Positions 1 to 7,170 of a stretch of 8,324 nucleotides of DNA are shown here, one piece after another. The notes under the pieces were generated by a model that did not search any database, was not told the origin of the DNA, and worked only from the letters and a program-made list of their open reading frames with translations. The stretch lies in the NCBI GenBank assembly GCA_964592815.1, contig CAZQGE010000057.1:1-8324 (forward strand), read 5' to 3'. Numbering within the stretch: position 1 is the stretch's first letter; each line of letters starts with the position of its first letter. The translations under genes and the position numbers were made by a program. Source of the stretch: CAZQGE01 sp964592815. Its GTDB lineage: Bacteria > Bacillota > Clostridia > Christensenellales > CAG-917.

Positions 1-6
1 AAAAGT

Positions 7-3000
7 ATGAACAAGAGAATTTTAATTGTTTTAGCAGTTTTAATGATTTTTGTTTTGATGGCTGCTGTTTTAGTAGGTTGCAATCAAGATACAAATGCAA
101 AAACTCCAAATACAAAACCTGTTCAAACTGTTTTTACCACACCTAAATTATTTAATGAAATACTTAGTAATTTTGGTAAAAACTCTAACGCAGACAAAAA
201 AGATAAATTTGGTTTTGACGTTAGTTTGAAGTTCTTGCAAACTAGACAAAGCGTTGTTAAAGAAGTTATTGATGAGGTCGAAACAGAAAAAACTATACAA
301 ACAAATCTTTCTTACGTGCTTGACGTTAAAGGTAAATTTGACGTGAGCGAAAATGCCGTGCCTTCGAATAATAGCTTTTTTGTAGAACTTAAAAAAAATT
401 TGAATGGAGATACGTCTTCAGTTTTTGAAATCAATTACCTTTTTGAAGATGAAGTGCCAGTTGTTTTTATAAAGGCAAATGATAAAGTACATAAAGTTAA
501 AGGAATTTCAATTTTTCAAATTGCAAAACTTGTTGATTTCAAAATGGAAGAAAGTGGAGTTGACGAAAAAATTTCAAACGCAACTTCAATCGCCAAAATT
601 GCCGTTCCTATGTTTGCGTCATATATTTTTGGTGAAGAAGCTGAAAAAATTGGCAACACATATATATTTACTTATAATTTTAGCAAAATTTTGTCTAATG
701 TAACAAGAATTATTGGGTTGCTTGACAGATTTAACATCAAACTTCCAACAGAAATAATTGATAAGTTTATTGCTGAATTTATGCAAAAACGGACAATTTC
801 AGTTGAAGACGGGGCAGAACAAAAGGTCGAAAATTTGCAACAGTTGTTTGCTTATTTGAGGCAAAACTATGGCGAGTATGGCGGAAAGGTTAAATTAAAC
901 TATGACGTTAAGGCAAACAACTTTTACGGAGCTAGTTTTGAAACTAGCAAAAAAGATTTTGAAAACTACTTTGAAATTACAAAATTTGAAATAGGACAAA
1001 ACGACGTTGACGTGTTTAATAATTCTACTATAACAGCAGAACAAAAAGATAGTCTTGAAGCCAAAAATGCACTCAATTTTGAAATGAAAACAAAAGCAAA
1101 GGGCTTTAACAAAGATGGTATAGAACAAAAACAATATGAAATTGAGGTAAATTCCGACCTAAACCCTAGCGTTTTATTTCCACTTTTAGAGAAAAAAATG
1201 TCAGCGAATTCACTAAAAGAACTTAATTGGGAACAATTAGGCTATTTTAGATTGTCAGTTTTAGACGTAACAAAAGATGTAAAGGACAGCGACAAAGTAA
1301 ATATTGTTTTTCAGAGTGATTTTGAAAACCGCAGATTTATTGTAAACTTGCAGATTAATGATACAAGTTATTATTTGACACTCGACGTAACTGTTGGTGG
1401 TGTTTATGAAATTGATTCGCTTATTGACGTTTTGGAAGTTTATTTGAAAGATAGGCCGCAAAAACAAAATAAACCTTGGCACGAAAAGGTTCTTAATTGG
1501 TTGCAATATCTTGGATACCACAACTTGAAAGATGAAGGACTTGAAATTAGGTTGGAAAAAATTCTTGATATGTTGATGGAAGAAAATAAAATTGACAAAA
1601 GCAATAAATCTACATTGTTTAAGGCATTCGCAAATAATTCGACCGTGAAAGTTGCTGCAGGTAAAATTCAGCTGTTTGAGGCAAAAACAAATCACGAAAT
1701 TGTCAATACAATCAAGCAAAACAGCAGTTTTAGCAGCAATCGTGATTTCATTAAAAAACTGGTTGAAGTTCCGATTAAATCAAACTTTGACCTTAATGAA
1801 GAAATAAGTTTGGACGATACAAAAAAATTGTACGGCGTAAGGAATTATCCTATGAAAGGATTGAACCTTAAAGGTGAAGAAGTTGAAACGTCTGGCAAAC
1901 TTATTATGGTTACGGGTGTTGACAACACAAAAGCTGGCGAATATGACGCAAACTTCTACATTGGTATCGACCACGACTTTAACGACACAATCAGTAAAGC
2001 AAGTCTTGCTAACATTAAAATTGACAAATTGCTTCCGTTGTTTGGAGTTTTGAAAATTCGAAAAAAAGTTGTCGTCCGTTTTGACAGTCAAGTTGACGTC
2101 AAGTTTGATAAAGCGGCTACCGATTTGGAAGTTGACCTTGACGAACAATCGCTCAAAGCCGACGATTTGATACAAAAGGAGTTCAATGTCAAATTGACGT
2201 ATAGTGACGGAACAAAGAGGGACGTCAAACTTAACAAAAATAATTTGAGAACAGAGTGGACGTATATGTTGGTAAATGCTGATGGCAACCAACTAAGTGA
2301 AGAAGAATTAAAAGACGGACAATTTGCAAAAGTTGGAACTTATAACGTAAAAGTAAGTTTGAAGGCTGGGTATAAAGGTGAAATGCAAATTGTTGTCTTA
2401 AAATATAGTACTCCAACAATTGAAATTGCAGAAAACGGTTCTGAATTTCCATACTCAAAAGAATTCTTCAAGATTAGTGACGGAAGCAGTCAATTAGATA
2501 CGACTTATTTAACCTTTATTACACAAAATGCTGACGGTTCAAATAAGAAAACGTACAGCGATATGAGCAAGATTACTGTTGAGAAAGAAGGAAAAAAATA
2601 TCTTAATATGCCAGTAGATGCGGTTGGCAAGCAATTTTACGTTGAGATTAGCGCAAAATCTAAGGCAGGTAAGTCTTTGAGCAAAAAAACCAATTCTGTT
2701 ATCATCACGCAGAATAAAAATTTGATTTTGATTGCTGTTGCGGAAAAATTCAAAAATACAGTCAACGTTGTTGATTCGTTAAACGGTTCGTTTATTGTGA
2801 GTTTTGCAGGCGTTGATTACTCTATATTTTATGACGCCGAAAAATCAAAATGGACTGCTAAGGCAGAAGATGGAAGAATTTTGGACAAGGAAATCACTTT
2901 AACTGTTGCTGATAACGCAAGTTTCAAATTTGACAGCTTTAATGCTGACGGTTCAATCAAATTTAAGACTGGGACAAAACTTGTAGCTGATTACGGAGCA

Positions 3001-3408
3001 ACTCTTCCAAAATTGGCTGTTACTTCAAAGAGTGGTTCGGTTGAACTTAAAACCGAATTTAATATGCAGATGATAAAAAACGATAGAACAACAAATATCA
3101 AATTTGACACTGCGAAAAACTTGGATAACCACATAACGTTTGTAGCTGCTGAAAAGTATGGCGAACTTGAACTTAAATATATAAACTCCAAATACTCGCT
3201 TGTTAAAAAGGAAACTGCTGAAGTTGTTGTTGACGTTAATTTAGTGGTTTATGAGTGTGTAAAAAGTGGTTGGTTCGGTTATAAGAAAGGTGCTGTTGTA
3301 AAATTGACTGATGGCAACGTACCGAAAAAAGCTGATTATATTGTTACTACTGAATTTACACTTGACGGCACAACTTTCACAAACGAACATTACGTAACTT
3401 TCAATTAA
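7..3408 (+). CDS. Large lipoprotein with Ig-like modules, function unknown
   Basis: Encodes 1133 residues. It opens with a lipoprotein signal peptide: basic MNKR, a hydrophobic stretch to about residue 23, then the lipobox LVGC with Cys25 as the predicted lipidated residue, so the mature protein should be anchored to the outer face of the cytoplasmic membrane. Residues about 45-600 are mixed alpha/beta, rich in Lys, Asp, Asn and Phe, with no motif I recognise. Two segments look like bacterial Ig-like (Big-type) modules: about 604-665, with the strand motif VDNTKAGEY at 638-646, and about 690-798, with LTYSDGTKRDV and KVGTYNVKV near 775-783. Residues about 800-910 and 911-1133 look like further beta-rich modules. 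There is no LPXTG anchor and no C-terminal membrane helix. The start is only six bases into the window, so the ribosome-binding site and promoter are not visible. The next gene begins 10 bases after the stop. The Ig-like call is by eye; a role in binding or scaffolding at the surface is inference. Confidence 0.85.
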   Translation: MNKRILIVLAVLMIFVLMAAVLVGCNQDTNAKTPNTKPVQTVFTTPKLFNEILSNFGKNSNADKKDKFGFDVSLKFLQTRQSVVKEVIDEVETEKTIQTNLSYVLDVKGKFDVSENAVPSNNSFFVELKKNLNGDTSSVFEINYLFEDEVPVVFIKANDKVHKVKGISIFQIAKLVDFKMEESGVDEKISNATSIAKIAVPMFASYIFGEEAEKIGNTYIFTYNFSKILSNVTRIIGLLDRFNIKLPTEIIDKFIAEFMQKRTISVEDGAEQKVENLQQLFAYLRQNYGEYGGKVKLNYDVKANNFYGASFETSKKDFENYFEITKFEIGQNDVDVFNNSTITAEQKDSLEAKNALNFEMKTKAKGFNKDGIEQKQYEIEVNSDLNPSVLFPLLEKKMSANSLKELNWEQLGYFRLSVLDVTKDVKDSDKVNIVFQSDFENRRFIVNLQINDTSYYLTLDVTVGGVYEIDSLIDVLEVYLKDRPQKQNKPWHEKVLNWLQYLGYHNLKDEGLEIRLEKILDMLMEENKIDKSNKSTLFKAFANNSTVKVAAGKIQLFEAKTNHEIVNTIKQNSSFSSNRDFIKKLVEVPIKSNFDLNEEISLDDTKKLYGVRNYPMKGLNLKGEEVETSGKLIMVTGVDNTKAGEYDANFYIGIDHDFNDTISKASLANIKIDKLLPLFGVLKIRKKVVVRFDSQVDVKFDKAATDLEVDLDEQSLKADDLIQKEFNVKLTYSDGTKRDVKLNKNNLRTEWTYMLVNADGNQLSEEELKDGQFAKVGTYNVKVSLKAGYKGEMQIVVLKYSTPTIEIAENGSEFPYSKEFFKISDGSSQLDTTYLTFITQNADGSNKKTYSDMSKITVEKEGKKYLNMPVDAVGKQFYVEISAKSKAGKSLSKKTNSVIITQNKNLILIAVAEKFKNTVNVVDSLNGSFIVSFAGVDYSIFYDAEKSKWTAKAEDGRILDKEITLTVADNASFKFDSFNADGSIKFKTGTKLVADYGATLPKLAVTSKSGSVELKTEFNMQMIKNDRTTNIKFDTAKNLDNHITFVAAEKYGELELKYINSKYSLVKKETAEVVVDVNLVVYECVKSGWFGYKKGAVVKLTDGNVPKKADYIVTTEFTLDGTTFTNEHYVTFN

Positions 3409-3418
3409 GGAGGATTAT

Positions 3419-4666
3419 ATGAAAAAAGAAAATATTTTCAAGTATGCAAAACGGTTTTCATACTTAATCGGTTTTCCACTTTTCATTGCGATGATTGTAA
3501 TTACACTTATCCCAATGCTTGGGAAAGAAGCATTAGGAAACCACGCAAGAAACTGGATTTTGGTTATTTTTGCAATATGGCTGGCAGTTGAAATTATAAG
3601 ATTTATAATCAACAAATTTTTTGTTAAAAGAAATGAAGTTAACAGAAAAATTGCGGTGGTGATTATGGCAGTAATTTCTATTTTTGCCGTTATATTGCCA
3701 GCGGTGATATATGGTGCAGCCATAAAAAAAGATTATTTAAGCGAACAATCAAGTCTAAAAAATCAAGAAGTTGTGGTTATGAACTTTGATAAGGTTACAG
3801 GTTGGCATCGTGGTTTTACAACTAATGAGAGTGGTGTTACACAATTATCAAATAAGGTTTTTGATTTCAAAAAAATGTATAACGTAAGCACTATGGAAAC
3901 TGTTTGGCTTGATAATGCAGACAAAACGAATGGGCTTGGAAAACTTGTTGGTGTAAACGACAAAATTGCTGAACTTATTGCAAATAAAAAAGTCGCAAAA
4001 ACCAAATATGAGAAAAACTCAAAAGAGCTTGCGTTGCTTGAAAGTGAGATAAAAACTCTTCAAGACGCTGTTGCCTTTGCTCAAACTGCTTATAATGAGG
4101 CAATTGAAGGCGAGAAAGAACTAAAACTTGAAGAACTAAATAACGCAAAAATGGCGTTGAAAAACTATCTAATAGCTAAAAATGATGATTTGTCTAAATT
4201 CAAAGGCACAAAGGTTGATATTAGCGAATATAAGGCTGACATCATTGATATAGTTGTTAGACTTTCGAAAGATAACAAAGTTTTGCCTAACGGATTGATT
4301 GTTAAAATTGTAGGTAAACAAGTCGACTTAGGGTCTATTATTTCTACACTTCAAGGAATTGTTAATTTGACGGCTGAAAAACTTGACAAACTCATTCCAA
4401 ACGAAATTTATACGGGTGTTGGCCCTGAGGCAGTGTCTTCACTTAAAAAGTCCGTTTATGGAAGCAATTCCGATTTGGGACTTGAAAACTTACAAATTAT
4501 GCAATTTGAACTCAGATGGAATGCAAAATTGTTTGCGCTTGGCGCAGTACAATATGCAAGTTATATTACCATTGGGCTTGTTTTGCTGAGCTTGATTGCG
4601 TACGAATATTTTGAAGCCAAAGAAAATTATGAAAAAAGTTTGAAGGAGGCACAAAATGAAAAATAA
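3419..4666 (+). CDS. Four-helix membrane protein with coiled-coil outside domain, unknown
   Basis: Encodes 415 residues. Membrane helices are visible at about 13-33, 46-65 and 78-99, and a last one at about 377-395. The loop between helices 2 and 3 (KRNEVNRK) and the charged tail (396-415) fit the cytoplasm by the positive-inside rule, which places residues about 100-372 outside. That outside domain contains a long charged heptad-like stretch (about 180-257, rich in Lys, Glu, Ala and Leu) that should form a coiled coil. The ribosome-binding site AAGGAGG (3407-3413) overlaps the stop codon of the lipoprotein gene and sits five bases before ATG, a good sign of coupling. Helix 1 carries LIGFPLFIAMIV, resembling LGFPILMIVAIV in the next gene, and the helix layout is the same, so the two are probably paralogues. 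No enzyme motif or transporter signature was seen. A structural or complex-forming role with the upstream lipoprotein is inference from the gene order. Confidence 0.85.
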   Translation: MKKENIFKYAKRFSYLIGFPLFIAMIVITLIPMLGKEALGNHARNWILVIFAIWLAVEIIRFIINKFFVKRNEVNRKIAVVIMAVISIFAVILPAVIYGAAIKKDYLSEQSSLKNQEVVVMNFDKVTGWHRGFTTNESGVTQLSNKVFDFKKMYNVSTMETVWLDNADKTNGLGKLVGVNDKIAELIANKKVAKTKYEKNSKELALLESEIKTLQDAVAFAQTAYNEAIEGEKELKLEELNNAKMALKNYLIAKNDDLSKFKGTKVDISEYKADIIDIVVRLSKDNKVLPNGLIVKIVGKQVDLGSIISTLQGIVNLTAEKLDKLIPNEIYTGVGPEAVSSLKKSVYGSNSDLGLENLQIMQFELRWNAKLFALGAVQYASYITIGLVLLSLIAYEYFEAKENYEKSLKEAQNEK

Positions 4667-5768
4667 GAAGGCATTTGCAATAATTCTGAATCTGATTTTA
4701 CATTTCCTTGGTTTTCCAATATTGATGATTGTTGCAATAGTAAAGTCTGCAAAGTGGAATGAGTTTGGAATGTACGGTGTTTCGGCATTTACTCCTTTGT
4801 TTATTGTGCTTGGGCTTTGGGTGTTTGTGTGGGCTGTGCAAGCTACAATATATTTTATGGCTAAAAAGAAAGGCAAGAGCGCAGGAATTACTGTTTTCAA
4901 ACAAATTCTTGTGCCTGTTCTCATAATTGTTATTTTGCTCGGAGTTTTGGATATAGCTTTGCCAAAACCTCTTAAAAATGGAACAGAAAACACAATATTG
5001 TATGAGGATGTAATTGACGACTATCAAGGTCTGCACGAAACTCTTTTGAACAAAGTTGAACTGTTTAAGATTAAAAACGGAATTTCAAAAGACGTGAAGT
5101 ATAACGACAAAGCGTTTCAAGACGTGTTCAAACCTGTTTTCAGTAGTATGCAAAAAGCATACAATTCCTATGATAAACTCGCAATCGAATATGCGCTTTT
5201 AGGGGGCGATATGTTCCAAAATATCAAGTCGGGCAAAGTGCCAATTAGCGTAGCAGCAACCTTGCTTTTGAAGACTGCTCCTGGAAATGAAAACGACCAT
5301 AATTTGAGCATAGGTGAGATTGTTGGCACAAACATTGTCAAAATTGAAAAAGCCATTTCTGATTTGCAAGCAATAAATTTTGATTTTACCAACACAAGAA
5401 AATTGAATGAAATTGTAAATGATTTGATTGTAACAAAAAACTTTGATGGTATAACTTGGAATATTTTTAATATGTTAGGCAAAAATCCATTGTTTGGCGA
5501 CGTTGACCCTAATGCTGCAATAGTGGCAAATGCGGGTGAAACTAATGAAAAAACATATTCTGTTTTTGGATATCAAGATATGTCTTGGCTGAATGGACTT
5601 AACCAAATGTTCTTCATTCCGTATATGTCTATGAGACCTATAATTTATCTCTACGCAGGCTTGATGGTGGTTATAACATATTTGCAATACGTGCTAAAAA
5701 CAATACTTTATAAAAATGAGGACAAAACAGAAAAAACTGACTGCGAATTGCAACTTGAAAGTCAGTAA
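4656..5768 (+). CDS. Four-helix membrane protein, likely paralogue of upstream gene
   Basis: Encodes 370 residues. Helices are predicted at about 6-29, 47-68 and 84-102, and at about 329-348. The loop KKKGK at 70-74 and the polar tail (354-370) should be cytoplasmic, which puts residues about 104-328 outside the membrane. The ATG overlaps the end of the preceding gene by 11 bases, and AAGGAGG (4643-4649) lies six bases before it inside that gene, so translation is likely coupled. Similarity to its neighbour is visible in helix 1 (GFPILMIV against GFPLFIAMIV), in helix 2 around Trp55 (Trp54 in the neighbour), and just before the last helix (SVFGYQD at 302-308 against SVYGSNSD at 345-352). The outside domain lacks the neighbour's long coiled coil and is shorter. 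I do not recognise a family and see no catalytic motif. It is the last gene of the operon; a weak terminator follows about 48 bases downstream. Confidence 0.85.
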   Translation: MKNKKAFAIILNLILHFLGFPILMIVAIVKSAKWNEFGMYGVSAFTPLFIVLGLWVFVWAVQATIYFMAKKKGKSAGITVFKQILVPVLIIVILLGVLDIALPKPLKNGTENTILYEDVIDDYQGLHETLLNKVELFKIKNGISKDVKYNDKAFQDVFKPVFSSMQKAYNSYDKLAIEYALLGGDMFQNIKSGKVPISVAATLLLKTAPGNENDHNLSIGEIVGTNIVKIEKAISDLQAINFDFTNTRKLNEIVNDLIVTKNFDGITWNIFNMLGKNPLFGDVDPNAAIVANAGETNEKTYSVFGYQDMSWLNGLNQMFFIPYMSMRPIIYLYAGLMVVITYLQYVLKTILYKNEDKTEKTDCELQLESQ

Positions 5769-5815
5769 AATTTATTGCTAATCAATTAAACCATACATAA
5801 TCAAGAAAGAAGAAG

Positions 5816-5841
5816 AAACAAACTGTAAGGTTTGTTTTTTT
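5816..5841 (+). terminator. Weak intrinsic terminator of the three-gene operon
   Basis: AAACAAAC (5816-5823) pairs perfectly with GTTTGTTT (5830-5837) across a six-base loop, and the second arm runs directly into a T tract ending at 5841. The stem is only eight pairs and AT-rich, so it is weaker than the terminator after rpmA, but its position 48 bases past the last stop codon fits. It could also act in the reverse direction for the convergent DUF421 gene, though the T tract on that side is interrupted by C. Confidence 0.65.
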
Positions 5842-5911
5842 CTATAAATTAAACATAAGTTAATTTCATTCAATGCATTCATTGTTCAACAATCTAAACA
5901 CAACGCTATTC

Positions 5912-5927
5912 AAAAGTAGGTCTTAAA
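5912..5927 (+). repeat. Copy 1 of 16-base direct repeat flanking the DUF421 gene
   Basis: AAAAGTAGGTCTTAAA here matches AAAAGTAGGGCTTAAA at 7016-7031 at 15 of 16 positions in the same orientation. This copy lies beyond the 3' end of the DUF421 gene and the other beyond its 5' side. No function is known to me; chance cannot be excluded in AT-rich sequence. Confidence 0.45.
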
Positions 5928-5991
5928 AAGTATTCTGCTTAAATCAAATGAACAGGGGAGAGGACTATTTGTTTTTTATGAGCGTTTTGCA

Positions 5992-6681
5992 CTAAATTTC
6001 GTTTTTGGTTTGAACGTAAAAATTGTCAGCTGTATTGTCATAAGACGCTACCAAAATGTTGTTTATGTCGGCTTTGTTTGCTATGTTTAATCTGCCAAGC
6101 AACCATTCCTCGGTCATATTAGACGATTTTAGACTGTCTTTGCAAATTTTGCCGTCAATGATAAGATACTCCGTCAAACTTGGGGCGGGAAGTTTTATAT
6201 CTAAATTTTCAGCAACCAAAGGTTGTTTTGGAGATTTCGGTAATATGCTCAATTTTCCGTTGGTTTCAAATATGGCGTAGGCTATGTCGTTTAAGTCAAA
6301 TATGTTTTTATCCCTTGCCATTCCGCAAACTTCATCTATACATAATTTGCTTTTTTTAAGTTTTTTGTAGTCTATTTTTCCGTTTTCAATCAAAATTATA
6401 GGTTTTCCGTTGACTAGTTTTTTTAGGAATGCATTTTTTCGTCCTAATAAAGATACCAACATATCAAATAAGAAGAATACAGCCATTGCAATCAAATAGT
6501 GATAGAATGGCTTTGTTGTTTCTGTTGCCATTTCTGCGGCGATAGAACCAATTGTTATGCCTACAACGTAGTCGATGAATGAAAGTTGCGCTATTTGCTT
6601 TTTACCAAGTAATTTTGCAATTATGAAAAGAAAAACATAGGACGTGATTGAAAACACCAAAACTTTTACAATATCAGACAT
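5992..6681 (-). CDS. DUF421 / YetF-family membrane protein
   Basis: Encodes 229 residues, the normal length for this family (relatives include YetF and YdfR of Bacillus and YcaP of Escherichia coli). Three membrane helices lie at about 4-23, 36-52 and 60-80. The family signature is clear: LLGKKQIAQLSFIDYVVGI at about 24-42, then NGKPIILIENGKI after helix 3, followed by the cytoplasmic domain with the IDEV...ARDKNI.DLNDI..AIFETNGKLSILPK pattern. In many relatives the Ala-Arg pair here reads Leu-Arg. The biochemical role of the family is not firmly settled to my knowledge; it is thought to act in the membrane, with a cytoplasmic beta-rich domain that may mediate oligomerisation or ligand binding. 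The start is supported by GAGG (plus strand 6687-6690) five bases upstream of ATG and by a promoter further upstream. The gene is single and convergent with the lipoprotein operon, so no functional link to it is implied. Confidence 0.93.
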   Translation of the reverse strand: MSDIVKVLVFSITSYVFLFIIAKLLGKKQIAQLSFIDYVVGITIGSIAAEMATETTKPFYHYLIAMAVFFLFDMLVSLLGRKNAFLKKLVNGKPIILIENGKIDYKKLKKSKLCIDEVCGMARDKNIFDLNDIAYAIFETNGKLSILPKSPKQPLVAENLDIKLPAPSLTEYLIIDGKICKDSLKSSNMTEEWLLGRLNIANKADINNILVASYDNTADNFYVQTKNEI

Positions 6682-6710
6682 ATATACCTCGCGGTTATTA
6701 TTGACAAGAC

Positions 6711-6739
6711 ATTATACTTTTAAGCATAACTTTTTTCAG
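6711..6739 (-). promoter_or_regulatory. Sigma-A type promoter of the DUF421 gene
   Basis: Read on the minus strand, CTGAAA (complement of 6734-6739, four of six consensus bases) is followed after 17 bases by a perfect TATAAT (complement of 6711-6716). The predicted transcript would start around 6704, giving a leader of about 20-25 bases before the ATG, with the GAGG ribosome-binding site in it. Confidence 0.65.
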
Positions 6740-6902
6740 TTTAGGAGTTTTTTACTTTTCATTTTAATCAACTGTTTTTTTTGTTAGTGTTGCTATTGCA
6801 ACTCTAAATTATATAATGCATCATTTTAGTTGCGGTATATTGTATGTTATAGTTTTATAATGACTTTAATTGCCTTAATCAATCATTTTTTATTTTTTTA
6901 TC

Positions 6903-6997
6903 GTTATAAGATATTTACGTCTTAAGACAAAAACTTTATAAGAGAAATACGTTATAAACTGATACGATATAAATTGTTTATGTTATAAGATTAGATA
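6903..6997 (+). repeat. Six-unit array of about 16 bp repeats, consensus acGTTATAAG
   Basis: Units start at 6903, 6919, 6935, 6951, 6966 and 6982, spacing 16, 16, 16, 15 and 16. The first eight bases are GTTATAAG, GTCTTAAG, TTTATAAG, GTTATAAA, GATATAAA and GTTATAAG; four of the six are directly preceded by AC. The rest of each unit is less conserved, though units 1 and 3 both end in TAC. GTCTTAAGAC at 6919-6928 is a perfect palindrome and the core tends towards a dyad. The array ends 56 bases before the rplU -35 box. It may be a multi-site operator, an architectural element or a decayed tandem duplication; nothing in the sequence decides this. Confidence 0.6.
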
Positions 6998-7015
6998 AAT
7001 ACACTTATACATTAA

Positions 7016-7031
7016 AAAAGTAGGGCTTAAA
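7016..7031 (+). repeat. Copy 2 of 16-base direct repeat flanking the DUF421 gene
   Basis: AAAAGTAGGGCTTAAA, one mismatch from the copy at 5912-5927. It lies between the 16 bp repeat array and the rplU promoter, 22 bases upstream of the -35 box. Confidence 0.45.
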
Positions 7032-7053
7032 CTAATTTATATCCTTAAAGCAT

Positions 7054-7082
7054 TTGACAAATTATCTTGATTTTGTTAAATT
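7054..7082 (+). promoter_or_regulatory. Strong sigma-A type promoter of rplU-prp-rpmA
   Basis: A perfect -35 box TTGACA (7054-7059), a 17-base spacer and a -10 TAAATT (7077-7082, four of six) preceded by TGT (7074-7076), which gives an extended -10. The start would fall near 7089-7090, just before the first hairpin of the L21 leader. A strong promoter suits a ribosomal protein operon. Confidence 0.75.
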
Positions 7083-7086
7083 ATAT

Positions 7087-7170
7087 GTCGAGCCGCTCGA
7101 TAGTGGTATTTAAGTTTGTGGCAAAATATGCGCACAACACCCGTTTCGGCGAGACTGGTTAGAGGAGGTA
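7087..7170 (+). promoter_or_regulatory. L21 leader RNA (5' UTR of rplU)
   Basis: The 5' untranslated region upstream of rplU is structured and resembles the L21 leader known from Bacillota. From 5' to 3' it shows a small hairpin CGAG-CCG-CTCG (7089-7099), an imperfect hairpin between GTTTGTGGC (7114-7122) and GCGCACAAC (7130-7138) with loop AAAATAT, and the segment CCCGTTTCGGCGAGACTGG (7140-7158), where CCG and CGG can pair. The ribosome-binding site AGGAGG (7163-7168) follows. The leader is thought to take part in autogenous control by L21. The boundaries are by eye, and the family assignment rests on position and on my recollection of the conserved CCCG...CGGCGAGACTGG element. Confidence 0.7.

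Larger units (their letters stand above)
5769..5991. other. Intergenic region between convergent genes
   Basis: This gap separates the end of the lipoprotein/membrane operon (+) from the end of the DUF421 gene (-). It contains the terminator at 5816-5841 and one copy of a 16-base sequence repeated beyond the DUF421 gene (5912-5927). A short inverted repeat, ATTGTTCAACAAT, lies at 5881-5893. No credible gene was found. For the minus strand gene I see no strong terminator of its own; the reverse complement of the 5816-5841 hairpin followed by a C/T-rich tract could serve weakly. Confidence 0.6.

Noticed and set aside
1261..2292. Long minus strand open frames of 152 and 170 codons inside the lipoprotein gene
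   Set aside because: They lie wholly antisense to a gene with a clear signal peptide and strong coding character, have Phe/Cys/Ile-rich compositions typical of reverse-strand shadows, and show no family resemblance.
5736..5766. Inverted repeat ACTGAC/GTCAGT at the end of the 370-residue gene as a terminator
   Set aside because: The stem is short with a large internal loop, lies within the coding region, and the following tract is A-rich rather than T-rich.
5948..5995. Short + strand open frame of 15 codons with a purine-rich stretch inside it
   Set aside because: It has no ribosome-binding site before its ATG, no recognisable product, and overlaps the 3' end of the DUF421 gene.
6701..6729. 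TTGACA at 6701-6706 on the + strand as a promoter
   Set aside because: No acceptable -10 box lies 16-18 bases downstream (GCATAA is poor), and no gene follows for over 400 bases; the bases overlap the predicted start region of the DUF421 promoter on the other strand.
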